DNA of 64,000 nt, taken from assembly GCF_004886325.1 (NCBI RefSeq), contig NZ_QXFN01000005.1:62001-126000 (forward strand), in the 5' to 3' direction. Below, one piece after another: positions 17,200 to 26,274 of the stretch. This stretch comes from Cellulomonas telluris. GTDB taxonomy: Bacteria > Actinomycetota > Actinomycetes > Actinomycetales > Cellulomonadaceae. Both the position numbers and the translations under genes were made by a program. The notes under the pieces are model-generated. The model was given only the letters and a program-made list of their open reading frames with translations, did not search any database and was not told the DNA's origin. Each line of letters begins with the position of its first letter. Position 1 is the first letter of the stretch.

Positions 17200-17237
17200 G
17201 ACGACGGGACCGCCCCGAGGGGGACGGTCCCGTCGTC
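17200..17237. terminator. bidirectional terminator hairpin
   Basis: A 13-bp perfect outer stem (17200-17212 with 17225-17237) is extended inward by four more G-C pairs around a 3-base loop. It sits between the convergent ends of the spermidine-synthase-like gene and cspA. Confidence 0.8.
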
Positions 17238-17267
17238 AGCGTGCCCCGGACCGACGCCGGGGACGGG

Positions 17268-17471
17268 TCACAGCGGGCGGACGTGCTCCGCCTGCGGCCC
17301 CTTCGCGCCCTGGGTGATCTCGAACTCCACGCGCTGACCCTCGTCGAGCGTGCGGTAGCCCTGCGAGTCGATGGCCGAGTAGTGGACGAAGACGTCGGCA
17401 CCGCCGCCGTCCTGGGCGATGAACCCGTAGCCCTTCTCGGAGTTGAACCACTTGACCGCGCCCTGTGCCAT
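17268..17471 (-). CDS. cspA: cold shock protein, CspA family
   Basis: A 67-residue cold shock domain protein that binds single-stranded nucleic acid and melts RNA structure. Both RNA-binding motifs are present: KGYGFI (13-18) and VFVHYS (27-32). The start ATG at 17471 is preceded by GAAGGAAG. The gene is monocistronic. A GC palindrome at about 17507-17521 upstream could form a hairpin in the leader, as in other cold shock genes. The length and motifs are standard. Confidence 0.96.
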   Translation of the reverse strand: MAQGAVKWFNSEKGYGFIAQDGGGADVFVHYSAIDSQGYRTLDEGQRVEFEITQGAKGPQAEHVRPL

Positions 17472-17772
17472 GTCGTGCTTCCTTCACGTCCCACCGGGTG
17501 AACAGCACGGGCCCCGTGCCCGTACCGCGCCGCAATGCCTCACGTCCTGCACCGGGTGGTCCGACCCGAGGGCCGACGGTTCCGCGGGTCCCGCCGGGGC
17601 GGGGGGCGACCACGGGTCCGGTCGAGCGTCCGTACGTCACTGCAACGGCTGCATCCTTGCACGCACGATGTGGCGCACGCCACGTCTCGTGGACGCCCGT
17701 CCGTCTCTCACGACAACGATCCGGTCACGACGTCCGGGCGGCCGGAGGCGCGCGGTCGGTCCGTCCCCGGGG
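17472..17772. other. intergenic region between cspA and the PAC2 gene
   Basis: This 301-base gap, with both neighbours on the minus strand, should carry the cspA promoter and leader and the end of the PAC2 transcript. I see a GC-rich palindrome around 17507-17521, the palindromic CACCGGGTG core twice (about 17489-17497 and 17550-17558), and no coding signal. Confidence 0.4.
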
Positions 17773-18708
17773 TCAGCGCTCCGGGCCGCCGTCCGCCTGC
17801 TCCGCGAGGAAGCGCTCGAGCTCGGCGCCGATCTCCTCGGCCGTCGGCAGGTCGGTCGTCTGCGCGAGCAGGCTCGTGCGGCCGATGCTGCGCGTGAAGG
17901 CGTCGTACTGCTCCTCGAGGGCCTCGACGACCGCTGCGACCTCGGGCGACTGCGCCACCTGGCGCTCGACCTCGCGCATCGCGTCCTCGGCCGCCGGCTC
18001 GAGCGCCGCGGCACGCAGGTCCAGCCCGGTCGCGCGCTCGACCTGGCGCAGGGCGGCCAGCCCGGCCGCGGGGTACGGCGACTGGGCCAGGTAGTGCGGC
18101 ACGTGGACCGCGAAGCCGATCGCGTCGTGCCCCTGCTCCCCCAGCCGCAGCTCGAGGAGGGCGCTCGCGCTGGCCGGCACCTGCACGGTCCCGAAGAACG
18201 CGGTGTGGTCGGCGACCAGCTCCGGGCGGGTCGCGTGCGCCGTCAGCGACACGGGCCGGGTGTGGGGCACGCCCATGGGGATGCCGTGGACGCCCACGAC
18301 CAGCGGCACGTCGAAGCGCTCGACCACCTGCCGGACCGCGGCGACCCAGCGCTCCCACTGCACGTCCGGCTCGACGCCGTGCAGCAGCAGGAACGGCACG
18401 CCGGCGGCGTCCTCGAACAGGTCGACGACGAGCTCGGGCGCCGCGTAGTCCGACCAGCCGTCGCCGTCGAACGTCATGACCGGACGCCGCGAGCGGTAGT
18501 CGACGAGCTGGTCGACGTCGAACGTCACCAGGCGCTCGGCCGTGCCGGTCGACGTGAGGTGCTCGACCGCGACCTGCCCGGCCTGGCCGGCGTCGACGAA
18601 CCCGCGCACGGCGTGCAGCAGCACGGGTCCCGTGCCGCCCGCCGTGCGCGCGTCGAGGCGCTCGGCGAGGTCCACGTCCACGTCGTAGATGCCCCGGGGG
18701 TCCAGCAT
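17773..18708 (-). CDS. PAC2 family protein
   Basis: A 311-residue protein of the PAC2 (proteasome assembly chaperone 2-like) family, starting MLDPRGIYDVDVDLAERL and containing LLHAVRGFVDAGQAG, LLLHGVEPDVQWERWV and GVHGIPMGVPHTRP, which recur in actinobacterial members. Archaeal and eukaryotic relatives help assemble proteasomes; the bacterial role is unknown. The start is ATG 18708 with GTGGAG five bases upstream; a TTG 45 bases earlier is open but would place a palindrome (18739-18753) inside the gene. It is downstream of the two-component genes on the same strand. Confidence 0.85.
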   Translation of the reverse strand: MLDPRGIYDVDVDLAERLDARTAGGTGPVLLHAVRGFVDAGQAGQVAVEHLTSTGTAERLVTFDVDQLVDYRSRRPVMTFDGDGWSDYAAPELVVDLFEDAAGVPFLLLHGVEPDVQWERWVAAVRQVVERFDVPLVVGVHGIPMGVPHTRPVSLTAHATRPELVADHTAFFGTVQVPASASALLELRLGEQGHDAIGFAVHVPHYLAQSPYPAAGLAALRQVERATGLDLRAAALEPAAEDAMREVERQVAQSPEVAAVVEALEEQYDAFTRSIGRTSLLAQTTDLPTAEEIGAELERFLAEQADGGPER

Positions 18709-18738
18709 GTCGCTCCACTCGCTCGCGTCGTCGATCCC

Positions 18739-18753
18739 TTGCACCGGGTGCAA
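18739..18753. promoter_or_regulatory. 15-bp palindrome before the PAC2 gene
   Basis: TTGCACC-G-GGTGCAA is a perfect 7+1+7 inverted repeat about 31 bases upstream of the PAC2 start. It could be an operator or a small leader hairpin. No regulator can be named from the sequence. Confidence 0.35.
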
Positions 18754-18793
18754 CGCCGCGGGGCCCCCCGCTCTTCCCGCGGCGGCGCCGCGG

Positions 18794-19231
18794 TCAGCGA
18801 CCGGGCAGGCGCACGACCTCGACGAAGAACTCGTCGATCTGGCGGACCACGTCGATGAAGCGGTCGAAGTCGACCGGCTTCGTGACGTACGCGTTGGCGT
18901 GCAGCGAGTACATCCGCAGCACGTCCTCCTCGGCCTCCGAGGTCGTCAGGACCACGACCGGGATCGCCCGCAGCTTCGCGTCGGACTTGAGCGCCTCGAG
19001 CACCTCGCGGCCGTCCATGCGCGGCAGGTTGAGGTCGAGGAGGATCAGGTCCGGCGTCGGGGCGTCGGCGTGCTCGCCCTCCTTGCGCAGGAACTCCATC
19101 GCGCTCACGCCGTCGGCCACGACGGACAGCCGGTTGCGGACCTTGTTGTGCTCGAACGCCTCGCGCGTCATCAGGACGTCGCCCGGGTCGTCCTCGACGA
19201 GGAGCACCTCGATGGTCTTCTGGTCCGCCAC
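18794..19231 (-). CDS. single-domain response regulator (Rcp1 type)
   Basis: A 145-residue receiver domain with no output domain. It has the acidic pair in LLVEDDPGD (residues 14-15), the phospho-acceptor Asp66 in [13 protein letters not shown], the conserved Thr in LTTSEAEED, and Lys118 in VTKPVD. This subgroup (long beta4-alpha4 region with [17 protein letters not shown]) usually pairs with CHASE- or phytochrome-type histidine kinases. It begins with GTG behind GGAG and lies 31 bases after the kinase gene. As it has no output domain, it likely acts by protein contact, perhaps on the SpoIIE-type phosphatase encoded two genes upstream. Confidence 0.92.
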   Translation of the reverse strand: MADQKTIEVLLVEDDPGDVLMTREAFEHNKVRNRLSVVADGVSAMEFLRKEGEHADAPTPDLILLDLNLPRMDGREVLEALKSDAKLRAIPVVVLTTSEAEEDVLRMYSLHANAYVTKPVDFDRFIDVVRQIDEFFVEVVRLPGR

Positions 19232-19262
19232 TACCGCTCCGTCCGTCCCCGCACCGGGGGTG

Positions 19263-20816
19263 TCAGTCCCCGACCGCGGGGAGCGTCCACCGGATGGTGG
19301 TGCCCTCCCCCTCGGTCTCGGGGATCCAGATCCGACCGCCGTGGAACTCGACGATCTTCTTGCACAGCGCCAGGCCGATGCCCGTGCCCTCGTAGACGTC
19401 CTTGGCGTGCAGCCGCTGGAAGATCACGAAGACCCGCTCGGCGTACTGGGGGTCGATCCCGATGCCGTTGTCACGGCACTCGAGCTCCCAGGAGTCTTCC
19501 ACGCGCCGCACCCCGATGTGGACACGCGGGGGCCGCTCGGGGTGGCGGAACTTCACGGCGTTGCCGACGAGGTTCTGGAAGAGCTGCACGAGCAGCGCCT
19601 CCTCGCCCCGCACGACGGGCAGCGGGTCGTGCGTGACCTCCGCGCCGGCCTCGGTGAGCCGCTCGTCGAGCTGGTCCAGCGACCGCTCCAGCGCCTTGCC
19701 GAGGTCGACGTCGACCACCTCGCCGCCGATGCGGCCCACGCGCGAGAAGCCCAGCAGGTCCTGGATGAGCCGCTGCATGCGCTTCGCGCCGTCGACCGCG
19801 AACTCGATGTACTGGTCCGCGCGCTCGTCGAGCTGGCCGCCGTAGCGCTTCTGCAGCAGCTGGGTGAAGCTCGCCACCTTGCGCAACGGCTCCTGCAGGT
19901 CGTGGGACGCCACGTACGCGAACTGCTCGAGGTCGCGGTTGGACCGGCGCAGCTCCTCGGCCTGCTCGGTGAGCCGGTCGTGGGCGTCCGCGATCTCGGC
20001 GCGGGACGCGCGCAGCTCGCCCAGCTGGGCCACGAGTGCCACGCGCATCTGCTCCACGTCGTGGGCGAGCTCCTCGATCTCCCCGGGACCTCGCACCGCC
20101 ACCTGGTGGTCGAGGTCGCCCTCCGCGACGGCGCGGGCGTCGGCCGCCAGCGCGTCGACGGGCTCGACGACCCAGCGGCGCAGCGCGCCCCAGACGAGCA
20201 GGCCGACCACCACGGACGTGAGCACCACCGTCGTGAGCAGCACCGCGGACAGGTTGGTCATCCGCTGCAGCTCCTGGCCGGCTGCGCCTCGCACCGTGCG
20301 CAGGTGCTCGAGGTAGGCGCCGACCGACGCACGGACCTCGTCGAAGTAGACGCGCCCCTCCTCGACCTGCTCGGGCCGCACCGAGGCGACGCCCTCGTCC
20401 TCGATCTGCGCGATGAGGGGCTCCGCGTGGTCCTGGTACCAGACGCGCGCCGCGTCGCGGGCCGCGTCGTAGTCCTCGAGGATCGTCGCGTCCCCCGACA
20501 GGTCGGCGACGGCGCGCGCGGTGCGCTCGAAGTCGGCGGAGCCGTCGAGCGAGCGGTGGTAGGGCTCGAGCGTCACGGGGTCACCGGTGAGCGCGTAGCC
20601 GCGCAGCCCGGTCTCCGCGTCGACCAGCGAGACCAGCGCGCGGTCCGTCTCCGTCACCGCCTCGAAGTAGTCCTGCGTCACCGCCTCCTGCAGGGTGAGC
20701 GTGCGCGCGAAGACGGTGCCGGTCAGCACGACGACGACGCCCAGCACGACCCCCGCCGACGCGAAGAGGATGCCCAGGCGCCGGCGCAGGGTCGCCGACC
20801 CGCGTGGCGCGCTCAC
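19263..20816 (-). CDS. membrane histidine kinase with CHASE3-like sensor and HAMP domain
   Basis: The 517 residues contain a first membrane helix (about 13-35), an extracytoplasmic domain with the CHASE3-type pattern ([16 protein letters not shown]), a second helix (about 175-200), HAMP, a coiled coil, the phospho-acceptor His305 in [16 protein letters not shown], and an ATPase domain with [15 protein letters not shown] and [14 protein letters not shown]. The signal is unknown. The GTG start overlaps the stop of the phosphatase gene as GTGA, and the lone receiver gene follows, so the three form one signalling operon. Confidence 0.92.
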   Translation of the reverse strand: MSAPRGSATLRRRLGILFASAGVVLGVVVVLTGTVFARTLTLQEAVTQDYFEAVTETDRALVSLVDAETGLRGYALTGDPVTLEPYHRSLDGSADFERTARAVADLSGDATILEDYDAARDAARVWYQDHAEPLIAQIEDEGVASVRPEQVEEGRVYFDEVRASVGAYLEHLRTVRGAAGQELQRMTNLSAVLLTTVVLTSVVVGLLVWGALRRWVVEPVDALAADARAVAEGDLDHQVAVRGPGEIEELAHDVEQMRVALVAQLGELRASRAEIADAHDRLTEQAEELRRSNRDLEQFAYVASHDLQEPLRKVASFTQLLQKRYGGQLDERADQYIEFAVDGAKRMQRLIQDLLGFSRVGRIGGEVVDVDLGKALERSLDQLDERLTEAGAEVTHDPLPVVRGEEALLVQLFQNLVGNAVKFRHPERPPRVHIGVRRVEDSWELECRDNGIGIDPQYAERVFVIFQRLHAKDVYEGTGIGLALCKKIVEFHGGRIWIPETEGEGTTIRWTLPAVGD

Positions 20817-22045
20817 GCGTCCCACCCCACGAGGACGACGGCGGCGTCGTCGACCAGGTCGCCGCCGTGCAGCGCGCGCACCGCGCCGATCAGGTGCCCG
20901 AGCACGGGGTCCTCCTCCTCGCCGGGGACGGGGGCCGGGGCGTCGCGCGTCGCGCGCAGGGTCGCGTCCGCGACCTCGACGAGGCCCGCCTTGCCGAGCC
21001 GGTCGGTGCCGTCGCCGACGGTCGCCTCGAGCAGCCCGTCCGTGTACATGAGCACGCGCCACGACGTCCCGAGCTCGAGGTGCCGGGCCGGCCAGCCCCC
21101 GCCGACCGGGATCCCGAGGGCGCGCCCCCGGGCGTCCGCGGGCAGCAGCCGGGTGCGGTCGCCGACCGCGCGGTCGCCGAGCAGCAGCGGGACGGGGTGG
21201 CCGGCCAGGTACAGGTCGGCCGACCGCCGGTCCGGCGCGATCGCGAGCATCGAGACGGTCGTGAACACCTCGGGCCGCGCCCGCTCGGCCGCGAGCACGC
21301 GCTCGAGCAGGCCGAGGACGTCGTCGGCCGGGACGTCCGCGAGGACGAGCGTGCGCCACGCCGTGCGCAGCGTCGCACCGAGTGCCGCCTCGTCCGGCCC
21401 GTGCCCGCACACGTCGCCGACCATCGCGAGGACGGTCCCGTCGGGGCGCTCGACCACGTCGTAGAAGTCACCGCCGAGCAGCCCCTGGCGGCCGGCGCGG
21501 TAGCCGACGCGGACCTCCAGGCTCGGGTCGGTCACGGCCGGGCGCGGGAGGAGCGCGCGCTCGAGCCGCGTGTTCTCGGCGGCGCGGACCAGGCTGCGGT
21601 ACAGCGCGCGGTCGGTGTCCTCGAGCCGGCGGCGCTGCACGGCGTAGCGCACGGCGCGGGCCAGGCTGTCGCCCTCGACGTCCCCCTTGACGAGGTAGTC
21701 CTGGGCACCCGCCGCGAGCGCGGCGAGGCCGGCGTCGGTGTCGGTGAGGCCGGTGAGCACGACGATGGGCGGCGCACCCGCCGCGAGCACGCGCTCGAGG
21801 GCCCCGAGACCCATCGCGTCCGGCAGGCCGAGGTCCAGCAGCACGCAGTCGGCGTCGAGGTGCGTGAGCGCCTCGTCGACGGACCGCGCCCACACGATGT
21901 CCTGGGCCAGGCCCGCGTCGGCCAGGTGCTCCTGGACCAGGAGGGCGTCGCCCTCGTCGTCCTCGACGAGGAGGATGCGCAGGTGGACGTCGACGCCGGT
22001 GACGCCGCGCACGTCGCCGTCCGACGTCGCCGGGGAGCTGGTCAC
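20813..22045 (-). CDS. receiver-SpoIIE/RsbU-type PP2C phosphatase
   Basis: The 410-residue protein starts with a receiver domain (LLVEDDEGDALL, phospho-acceptor Asp71 in LLDLGLPD, Lys in YLVKGDV) joined by a short coiled segment to a PP2C-type serine phosphatase with GGDFYDVV, MVGDVCGHGPDEAAL, LMYTDGLLEA and DDAAVVLV, which hold the metal-binding Asp residues. RsbU-like proteins dephosphorylate anti-anti-sigma factors, so the output is probably a sigma-factor switch controlled by phosphorylation. No anti-sigma partner is in the window. The start is GTG 22045, with GAAGGA just upstream; the longer open frame has no family similarity. Confidence 0.9.
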   Translation of the reverse strand: MTSSPATSDGDVRGVTGVDVHLRILLVEDDEGDALLVQEHLADAGLAQDIVWARSVDEALTHLDADCVLLDLGLPDAMGLGALERVLAAGAPPIVVLTGLTDTDAGLAALAAGAQDYLVKGDVEGDSLARAVRYAVQRRRLEDTDRALYRSLVRAAENTRLERALLPRPAVTDPSLEVRVGYRAGRQGLLGGDFYDVVERPDGTVLAMVGDVCGHGPDEAALGATLRTAWRTLVLADVPADDVLGLLERVLAAERARPEVFTTVSMLAIAPDRRSADLYLAGHPVPLLLGDRAVGDRTRLLPADARGRALGIPVGGGWPARHLELGTSWRVLMYTDGLLEATVGDGTDRLGKAGLVEVADATLRATRDAPAPVPGEEEDPVLGHLIGAVRALHGGDLVDDAAVVLVGWDA

Positions 22046-22184
22046 ACCCGTCCTTCCCGAAGATCGCGCCCGCGGGTGCGAGCCGCGCAGGGTGAACTGT
22101 AGGGCAGGTCGGCCGCAGCCACCCGGTCGTCCGTCCAGGGCGACCCACCCCTCGGTACGGGCACGGGCAGGCCCTCCGACGTCG

Positions 22185-22232
22185 GATAATGGTCGGCCGT
22201 CCGTGCGCCCGCACGGCGGACGACCGGGGGTG
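22185..22232 (+). promoter_or_regulatory. helD-like promoter and leader hairpin
   Basis: GATAAT at 22185-22190 is a good -10 sequence in otherwise very GC-rich DNA. The roughly 33-base leader that would follow contains an inverted repeat (GTCCGTGC and GCACGG-GGAC, about 22198-22221) just before the GTG start. The region is divergent from the phosphatase gene. Confidence 0.5.
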
Positions 22233-24491
22233 AGCACGCAGGTGGCAGGCAGCGAGCGGCAGCTGGACGCCGAGCAGGAGGTCGTCGACGGCCTGTACGC
22301 GCGCCTCGACGAGCTGCGCGCCCACGCGCGCCGCCGGCTCGCCGAGGTGCGCCGACAGGGGCCGTCCGGCTCCCCGCAGAACCGGTCCGAGCGGGACGCG
22401 TTCGCCACCCTCTACGAGGACCGCGTCGCGCAGCTCGAGGCGGTCGAGGAGCGCCTGGCGTTCGGCCGCCTCGACCTCGCGGACGGCGAGCGCCGCTACA
22501 TCGGGCGCATCGGCCTGACGGACGACGAGCAGTCCCCGCTGCTCACCGACTGGCGCGCCCCCGCCGCGCAGTCCTTCTACCGCGCCACGTCGGCCCGCCC
22601 CGACGGCGTCGTGCGCCGCCGCCACCTGGTGACGTCCGGCCGGCGCGTCACGGGCCTCGAGGACGACGTCCTCGACCTCGACGCGCTGACCGCGGCGGGC
22701 GTCGACCCGGACAGCCTGACGGGCCTGTCCGGCGAGGGGGCGCTGCTCGCGGCCCTGGCCAGCGGCCGCACCGGGCGGATGGGCGACATCGTCGCGACCA
22801 TCCAGGCCGAGCAGGACGCGATCATCCGCTCGGACCTGGCCGGCGCGCTCGTCGTGCAGGGCGGCCCGGGCACGGGGAAGACCGCGGTGGCCCTCCACCG
22901 GGCCGCGTACCTGCTGTACCACCACCGGCGGCTGCTGGAGCGCTCCGGCGTGCTGCTCGTCGGCCCGTCGCGCACCTTCCTGCGCTACATCGACCAGGTC
23001 CTGCCGTCCCTCGGGGAGACGGGGGTCGTGACCGCGACGGTCGCCGAGCTGGTGCCGGGGGTCGAGGCGCGCGGCACGGAGGACGACGCGGTCGCCGCCG
23101 TCAAGGGCCGAGCGGTCATGGCCCGGGTGATCGCACGCGCCGTCCGGCAGCGCCAGCGCGTCCCCGCGGAGCCGGTGCGCGTGCGCGTGGACGGTCGCAC
23201 GGTGGTCGTCCGTCCGCGCGACGTGGCGGCGGCCATCAACCGGGCGCGGCGCAACCACAAGCCGCACAACCAGGCGCGCGTGACGTTCGTGCGGGACATG
23301 CTGGGGCGCCTCGCCGAGCAGTACGTCGCGCAGCTCGCGTGGGACGTGCCGCCCGAGGACCGCGCCGAGATCGTCGAGGAGCTGCGCACGACGCGCGAGA
23401 TCCGCATCGCGCTCAACCTCGCGTGGATGCCGCTCACGCCGCAGAAGCTCCTGTCGGACCTGTGGAGCCGGCCGCACCGGCTCGAGGCCGCGGCGCCCGA
23501 GCTGACGCCCGACGAGCGTCGCCTGCTCGCGCGACCCGCCGACGCCCCCTGGACGCCGGCGGACGTGCCGCTGCTGGACGAGGCCGCCGAGCTGCTCGGC
23601 GAGGACGACCAGGCGGCCCGCGCGCAGGCACGCGCGGACGCGCAGCGCCGCGCCGAGGAGGTCGAGTACGCGCGCAACGTGCTGCGCTCGACCGGCGCGG
23701 GCGACATGGTGTCCGCGGAGGCCCTCGCCGACCGGTTCGCGAGCTCGGGCCCCTCGCTGACGACGGCCGAGCGGGCCGCCGCGGACCGCAGCTGGACCTA
23801 CGGGCACGTCGTCGTGGACGAGGCGCAGGAGCTGTCGGCCATGGCCTGGCGCGCGCTCCTGCGGCGCGTGCCGACGCGTTCCCTGACGATCGTCGGCGAC
23901 GTCGCGCAGACCTCGTCCCGGGCGGGGGCGCGCAGCTGGGCGCGCACGCTCGACCCCGTCCTGCGCGGGAGCTGGCGCCTCGCGGAGCTCACGGTGAACT
24001 ACCGCACGCCCGGCACGGTCGCGGAGACCGCGCAGCGCGTGGCGCGCGCCGCCGACCTGCCGGTGAGCCCGCAGACGTCCGCGCGCGACGTGCCGGACGC
24101 GCTCCGCGTCGCGGGGGCCACCACGGAGGACCGCCTCCTGCCCGACGCGGCGGACGCCGCGGACGCCCTCGTCGCCGAGGTCCGGGGCGCGGGCGGGACC
24201 GGACGGACGGCGGTCGTCGCGGTCCCGGCGCGGACGGCGGACCTCGTGGCGGCGTTGCGGGCGCGAGGGCACACCCCCCCGGTCGGCGACGTCGTCGACC
24301 TGGACGCGCCGCTCGTCGTCCTCACCCCGGGCCAGGCCAAGGGGCTCGAGTTCGACGCCGTGGTCCTCGTGGAGCCGGCGGAGGTGCTGGCCGCGTCCGC
24401 GGGCGACCTGTACGTGGCCATGACGCGTCCGACCCGCGTGCTGCACGTGGTCCACGCCCGACCCCTGCCGGAGGGGTTCGAGCAGCTCTGA
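22230..24491 (+). CDS. HelD-like UvrD-type helicase/RNA polymerase recycling factor
   Basis: A 753-residue superfamily 1 ATPase. The N-terminal 90 residues are a helical, charged hairpin (DAEQEVVDGLYARLDELRAH), followed by RYIGRIGL and LLTDWRAPAAQSFYRA, hallmarks of HelD proteins. Walker A GGPGTGKTAVALHRAAYLL is at about 211-229, Walker B HVVVDEAQELSAM and motif VI YVAMTRPTRVLHVV near the C-terminus. HelD proteins remove RNA polymerase from stalled complexes, and some actinobacterial members (HelR) protect against rifampicin. The GTG start at 22230 is the first good one before the helical hairpin. It is monocistronic by spacing. Confidence 0.88.
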   Translation: MSTQVAGSERQLDAEQEVVDGLYARLDELRAHARRRLAEVRRQGPSGSPQNRSERDAFATLYEDRVAQLEAVEERLAFGRLDLADGERRYIGRIGLTDDEQSPLLTDWRAPAAQSFYRATSARPDGVVRRRHLVTSGRRVTGLEDDVLDLDALTAAGVDPDSLTGLSGEGALLAALASGRTGRMGDIVATIQAEQDAIIRSDLAGALVVQGGPGTGKTAVALHRAAYLLYHHRRLLERSGVLLVGPSRTFLRYIDQVLPSLGETGVVTATVAELVPGVEARGTEDDAVAAVKGRAVMARVIARAVRQRQRVPAEPVRVRVDGRTVVVRPRDVAAAINRARRNHKPHNQARVTFVRDMLGRLAEQYVAQLAWDVPPEDRAEIVEELRTTREIRIALNLAWMPLTPQKLLSDLWSRPHRLEAAAPELTPDERRLLARPADAPWTPADVPLLDEAAELLGEDDQAARAQARADAQRRAEEVEYARNVLRSTGAGDMVSAEALADRFASSGPSLTTAERAAADRSWTYGHVVVDEAQELSAMAWRALLRRVPTRSLTIVGDVAQTSSRAGARSWARTLDPVLRGSWRLAELTVNYRTPGTVAETAQRVARAADLPVSPQTSARDVPDALRVAGATTEDRLLPDAADAADALVAEVRGAGGTGRTAVVAVPARTADLVAALRARGHTPPVGDVVDLDAPLVVLTPGQAKGLEFDAVVLVEPAEVLAASAGDLYVAMTRPTRVLHVVHARPLPEGFEQL

Positions 24492-24562
24492 CGCGCGCCC
24501 GCCCCGGGTTGCCGTGACTCCCGGCGACCCGGGCGGAGGCGCCGTCGCGCAGGCCGTGGAGA

Positions 24563-24628
24563 ACGTTGTCGATATCGATACGGAAATCGTTTAGGACGTT
24601 GACCCCCGGACCACAGGGCGCCCAGTGT
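24563..24628 (+). promoter_or_regulatory. AT-rich promoter region of the polyphosphate/CotH operon
   Basis: A short AT-rich island contains the palindrome TCGATATCGA (24569-24578) and two copies of ACGTTGWC (24563-24570 and 24596-24603), 33 bp apart, about three helical turns. TTGTCG at 24566 and TTGACC at 24599 are possible -35 sequences, the latter with CAGTGT at 24623 as a weak -10. The exact promoter is uncertain. Confidence 0.35.
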
Positions 24629-24704
24629 CCGTGTCGTTCGCACACCGTCCACCCGCGGTTCACCCGGTGGACGGCCGACGGCACAGCAGGGGGTGCACCG
24701 CGTC

Positions 24705-25352
24705 ATGGACCGACTCGTGCTCATCGCGGCCGATCTCGTCGCCGTGGGCCTGCTCACGTGGACGTACTTCCGCCGGCACCGCCGCCGCGACCTCGTGGTG
24801 GCGTTCGTCGGCGTCAACGTCGGCGTGCTCGCCGTGGCCTCGTCCCTCGGGGCCGGGGGCGTCGGCGCGGGCCTCGGGCTCGGCCTGTTCGGCGTCCTGT
24901 CGATCATCCGGCTGCGGTCGACGGAGATCGACCAGCGGGAGGTCGCCTACTACTTCGCGGCGCTCGCGCTGGGCATCCTGGGGGCGCTGCCCGCGCCGCA
25001 GCTCTGGCACGGGCCCGCGCTCATGGCGCTGCTGCTCGTCGCCGTCCTCGCGGGCGACCACCCGCGCCTGCTGCACCGCCACCACCGGCAGGAGCTCGTC
25101 CTGGACGGTGCGCACGTCGACGAGGTCGCGCTCGTCGCGCGCCTGGAGGGGCTGCTCGGCGCACGCGTCCACACGGTCAGCGTCCAGCGCGTCGACCTGG
25201 TGAACGACACCACGTGGGTCGACGTCCGCTACGAGGCGATCGTGTCCCCCTCCGGCCGGCGCCGGACCACCCGGCGGCCGGCCTCGCGCGCCGCCCACGC
25301 CGAGGCGCTGCCGGCGCCGGCGGTGGGCCGCGGGACCACGGGGGCGGCGTGA
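24705..25352 (+). CDS. DUF4956 membrane protein
   Basis: A 215-residue protein with about four membrane helices in the first 120 residues and a soluble C-terminal ferredoxin-like part (VDEVALVARLEGLLGARVHT). The segment FGVLSIIRLRSTEIDQREVA is the DUF4956 signature. The family is almost always encoded beside VTC-type polyphosphate polymerases and CotH proteins, as here, but its role is unknown; a membrane partner of the polymerase is a reasonable inference. The start chosen is ATG 24705 behind AGGGGG; a GTG 12 bases earlier is possible. Overlaps the next gene as GTGA. Confidence 0.85.
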   Translation: MDRLVLIAADLVAVGLLTWTYFRRHRRRDLVVAFVGVNVGVLAVASSLGAGGVGAGLGLGLFGVLSIIRLRSTEIDQREVAYYFAALALGILGALPAPQLWHGPALMALLLVAVLAGDHPRLLHRHHRQELVLDGAHVDEVALVARLEGLLGARVHTVSVQRVDLVNDTTWVDVRYEAIVSPSGRRRTTRRPASRAAHAEALPAPAVGRGTTGAA

Positions 25353-26182
25353 GCGCCCAGACGGTCGCGACGGCCCGCGACCACGCGCCCGCGCCGCGGG
25401 ACGCGCTGGTCGAGCCGCTCGACGGGATGCGGACGGTCGGGCTGGACGCCCTCGTCGCCGCCGCCTCGCTGCAGACGCGCGTCGACCGCAAGTACCTGGT
25501 CCCCGTCGAGGCCGTGCGCACCCTGCTGTACGCGCTGCCCGCGGACACCAGCGTCCTGCGCATCGACGACCTGCGGGTGTTCGACTACGAGTCGGTGTAC
25601 TTCGACACGGACGACCTCGTCGCCTACCGGCTCGCCGCCCACCGGCGGCGCCGCCGCTTCAAGGTCCGCACCCGCACCTACCTCGACTCCGGCGGCTGCT
25701 GGCTCGAGGTCAAGACGCGGGGGCCGCGCGGCACGACCGTCAAGGAGCGCGTCGCGCACCCGATCGGCCACCGGGACGACGTCACCCCGGGACGCGAGTT
25801 CGTCGCGGCGACCCTCGTCGCGCGCGGGCTCGCGGCGCTCGGTGACGTCCCCCTCGCCCCCGTCCTCGTCACGCGGTACGCGCGGGCCACGCTCCTGCTG
25901 CCCGCCACGGCGAGCCGGCTCACGGTCGACGTCGGCCTCACGTGGGACGACGGACGCGCCCCCCTGCACCTGCGGCACCTCGCCGTCGTCGAGACGAAGT
26001 CCGGGTCGACGGCCTCGGCGGCGGACCGCCTGCTGTGGGCCCACGGGCACCGGCCCGTGCGGATCTCGAAGTACGCGACGGGCCTGGCCGCGCTGCGCCC
26101 GGAGCTCCCCGCGACGCGCTGGAACCGCACGCTGCACCGCCACCTGCTCCCCCACGTCGTGCCCGCCAGCACGGCGGAGTGA
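25349..26182 (+). CDS. VTC-domain polyphosphate polymerase
   Basis: A 277-residue protein with the VTC catalytic fold (tunnel beta barrel): DRKYLVPVEAVRTLL, FDYESVYFDTDDLVAYR, the basic strand RRRRRFKVRTRTYLDSG, WLEVKTRG, VKERVAH and VETKSGSTAS. The Arg/Lys and Glu residues of these strands line the polyphosphate tunnel in yeast Vtc4, which makes polyphosphate from ATP. The DUF4956 neighbour could supply membrane anchoring. The start GTG overlaps the preceding stop. It is the second gene of a likely operon, with the CotH gene 92 bases downstream. Confidence 0.87.
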   Translation: MSAQTVATARDHAPAPRDALVEPLDGMRTVGLDALVAAASLQTRVDRKYLVPVEAVRTLLYALPADTSVLRIDDLRVFDYESVYFDTDDLVAYRLAAHRRRRRFKVRTRTYLDSGGCWLEVKTRGPRGTTVKERVAHPIGHRDDVTPGREFVAATLVARGLAALGDVPLAPVLVTRYARATLLLPATASRLTVDVGLTWDDGRAPLHLRHLAVVETKSGSTASAADRLLWAHGHRPVRISKYATGLAALRPELPATRWNRTLHRHLLPHVVPASTAE

Positions 26183-26274
26183 CCCGCGCCGGCGCTCGCG
26201 CCGGCCACCCCCGCGCCGGCCACCGTCGGTCGACGCCCGCACCGGCCCGGCCACCGGGCCCGAGGAGGCACGCC

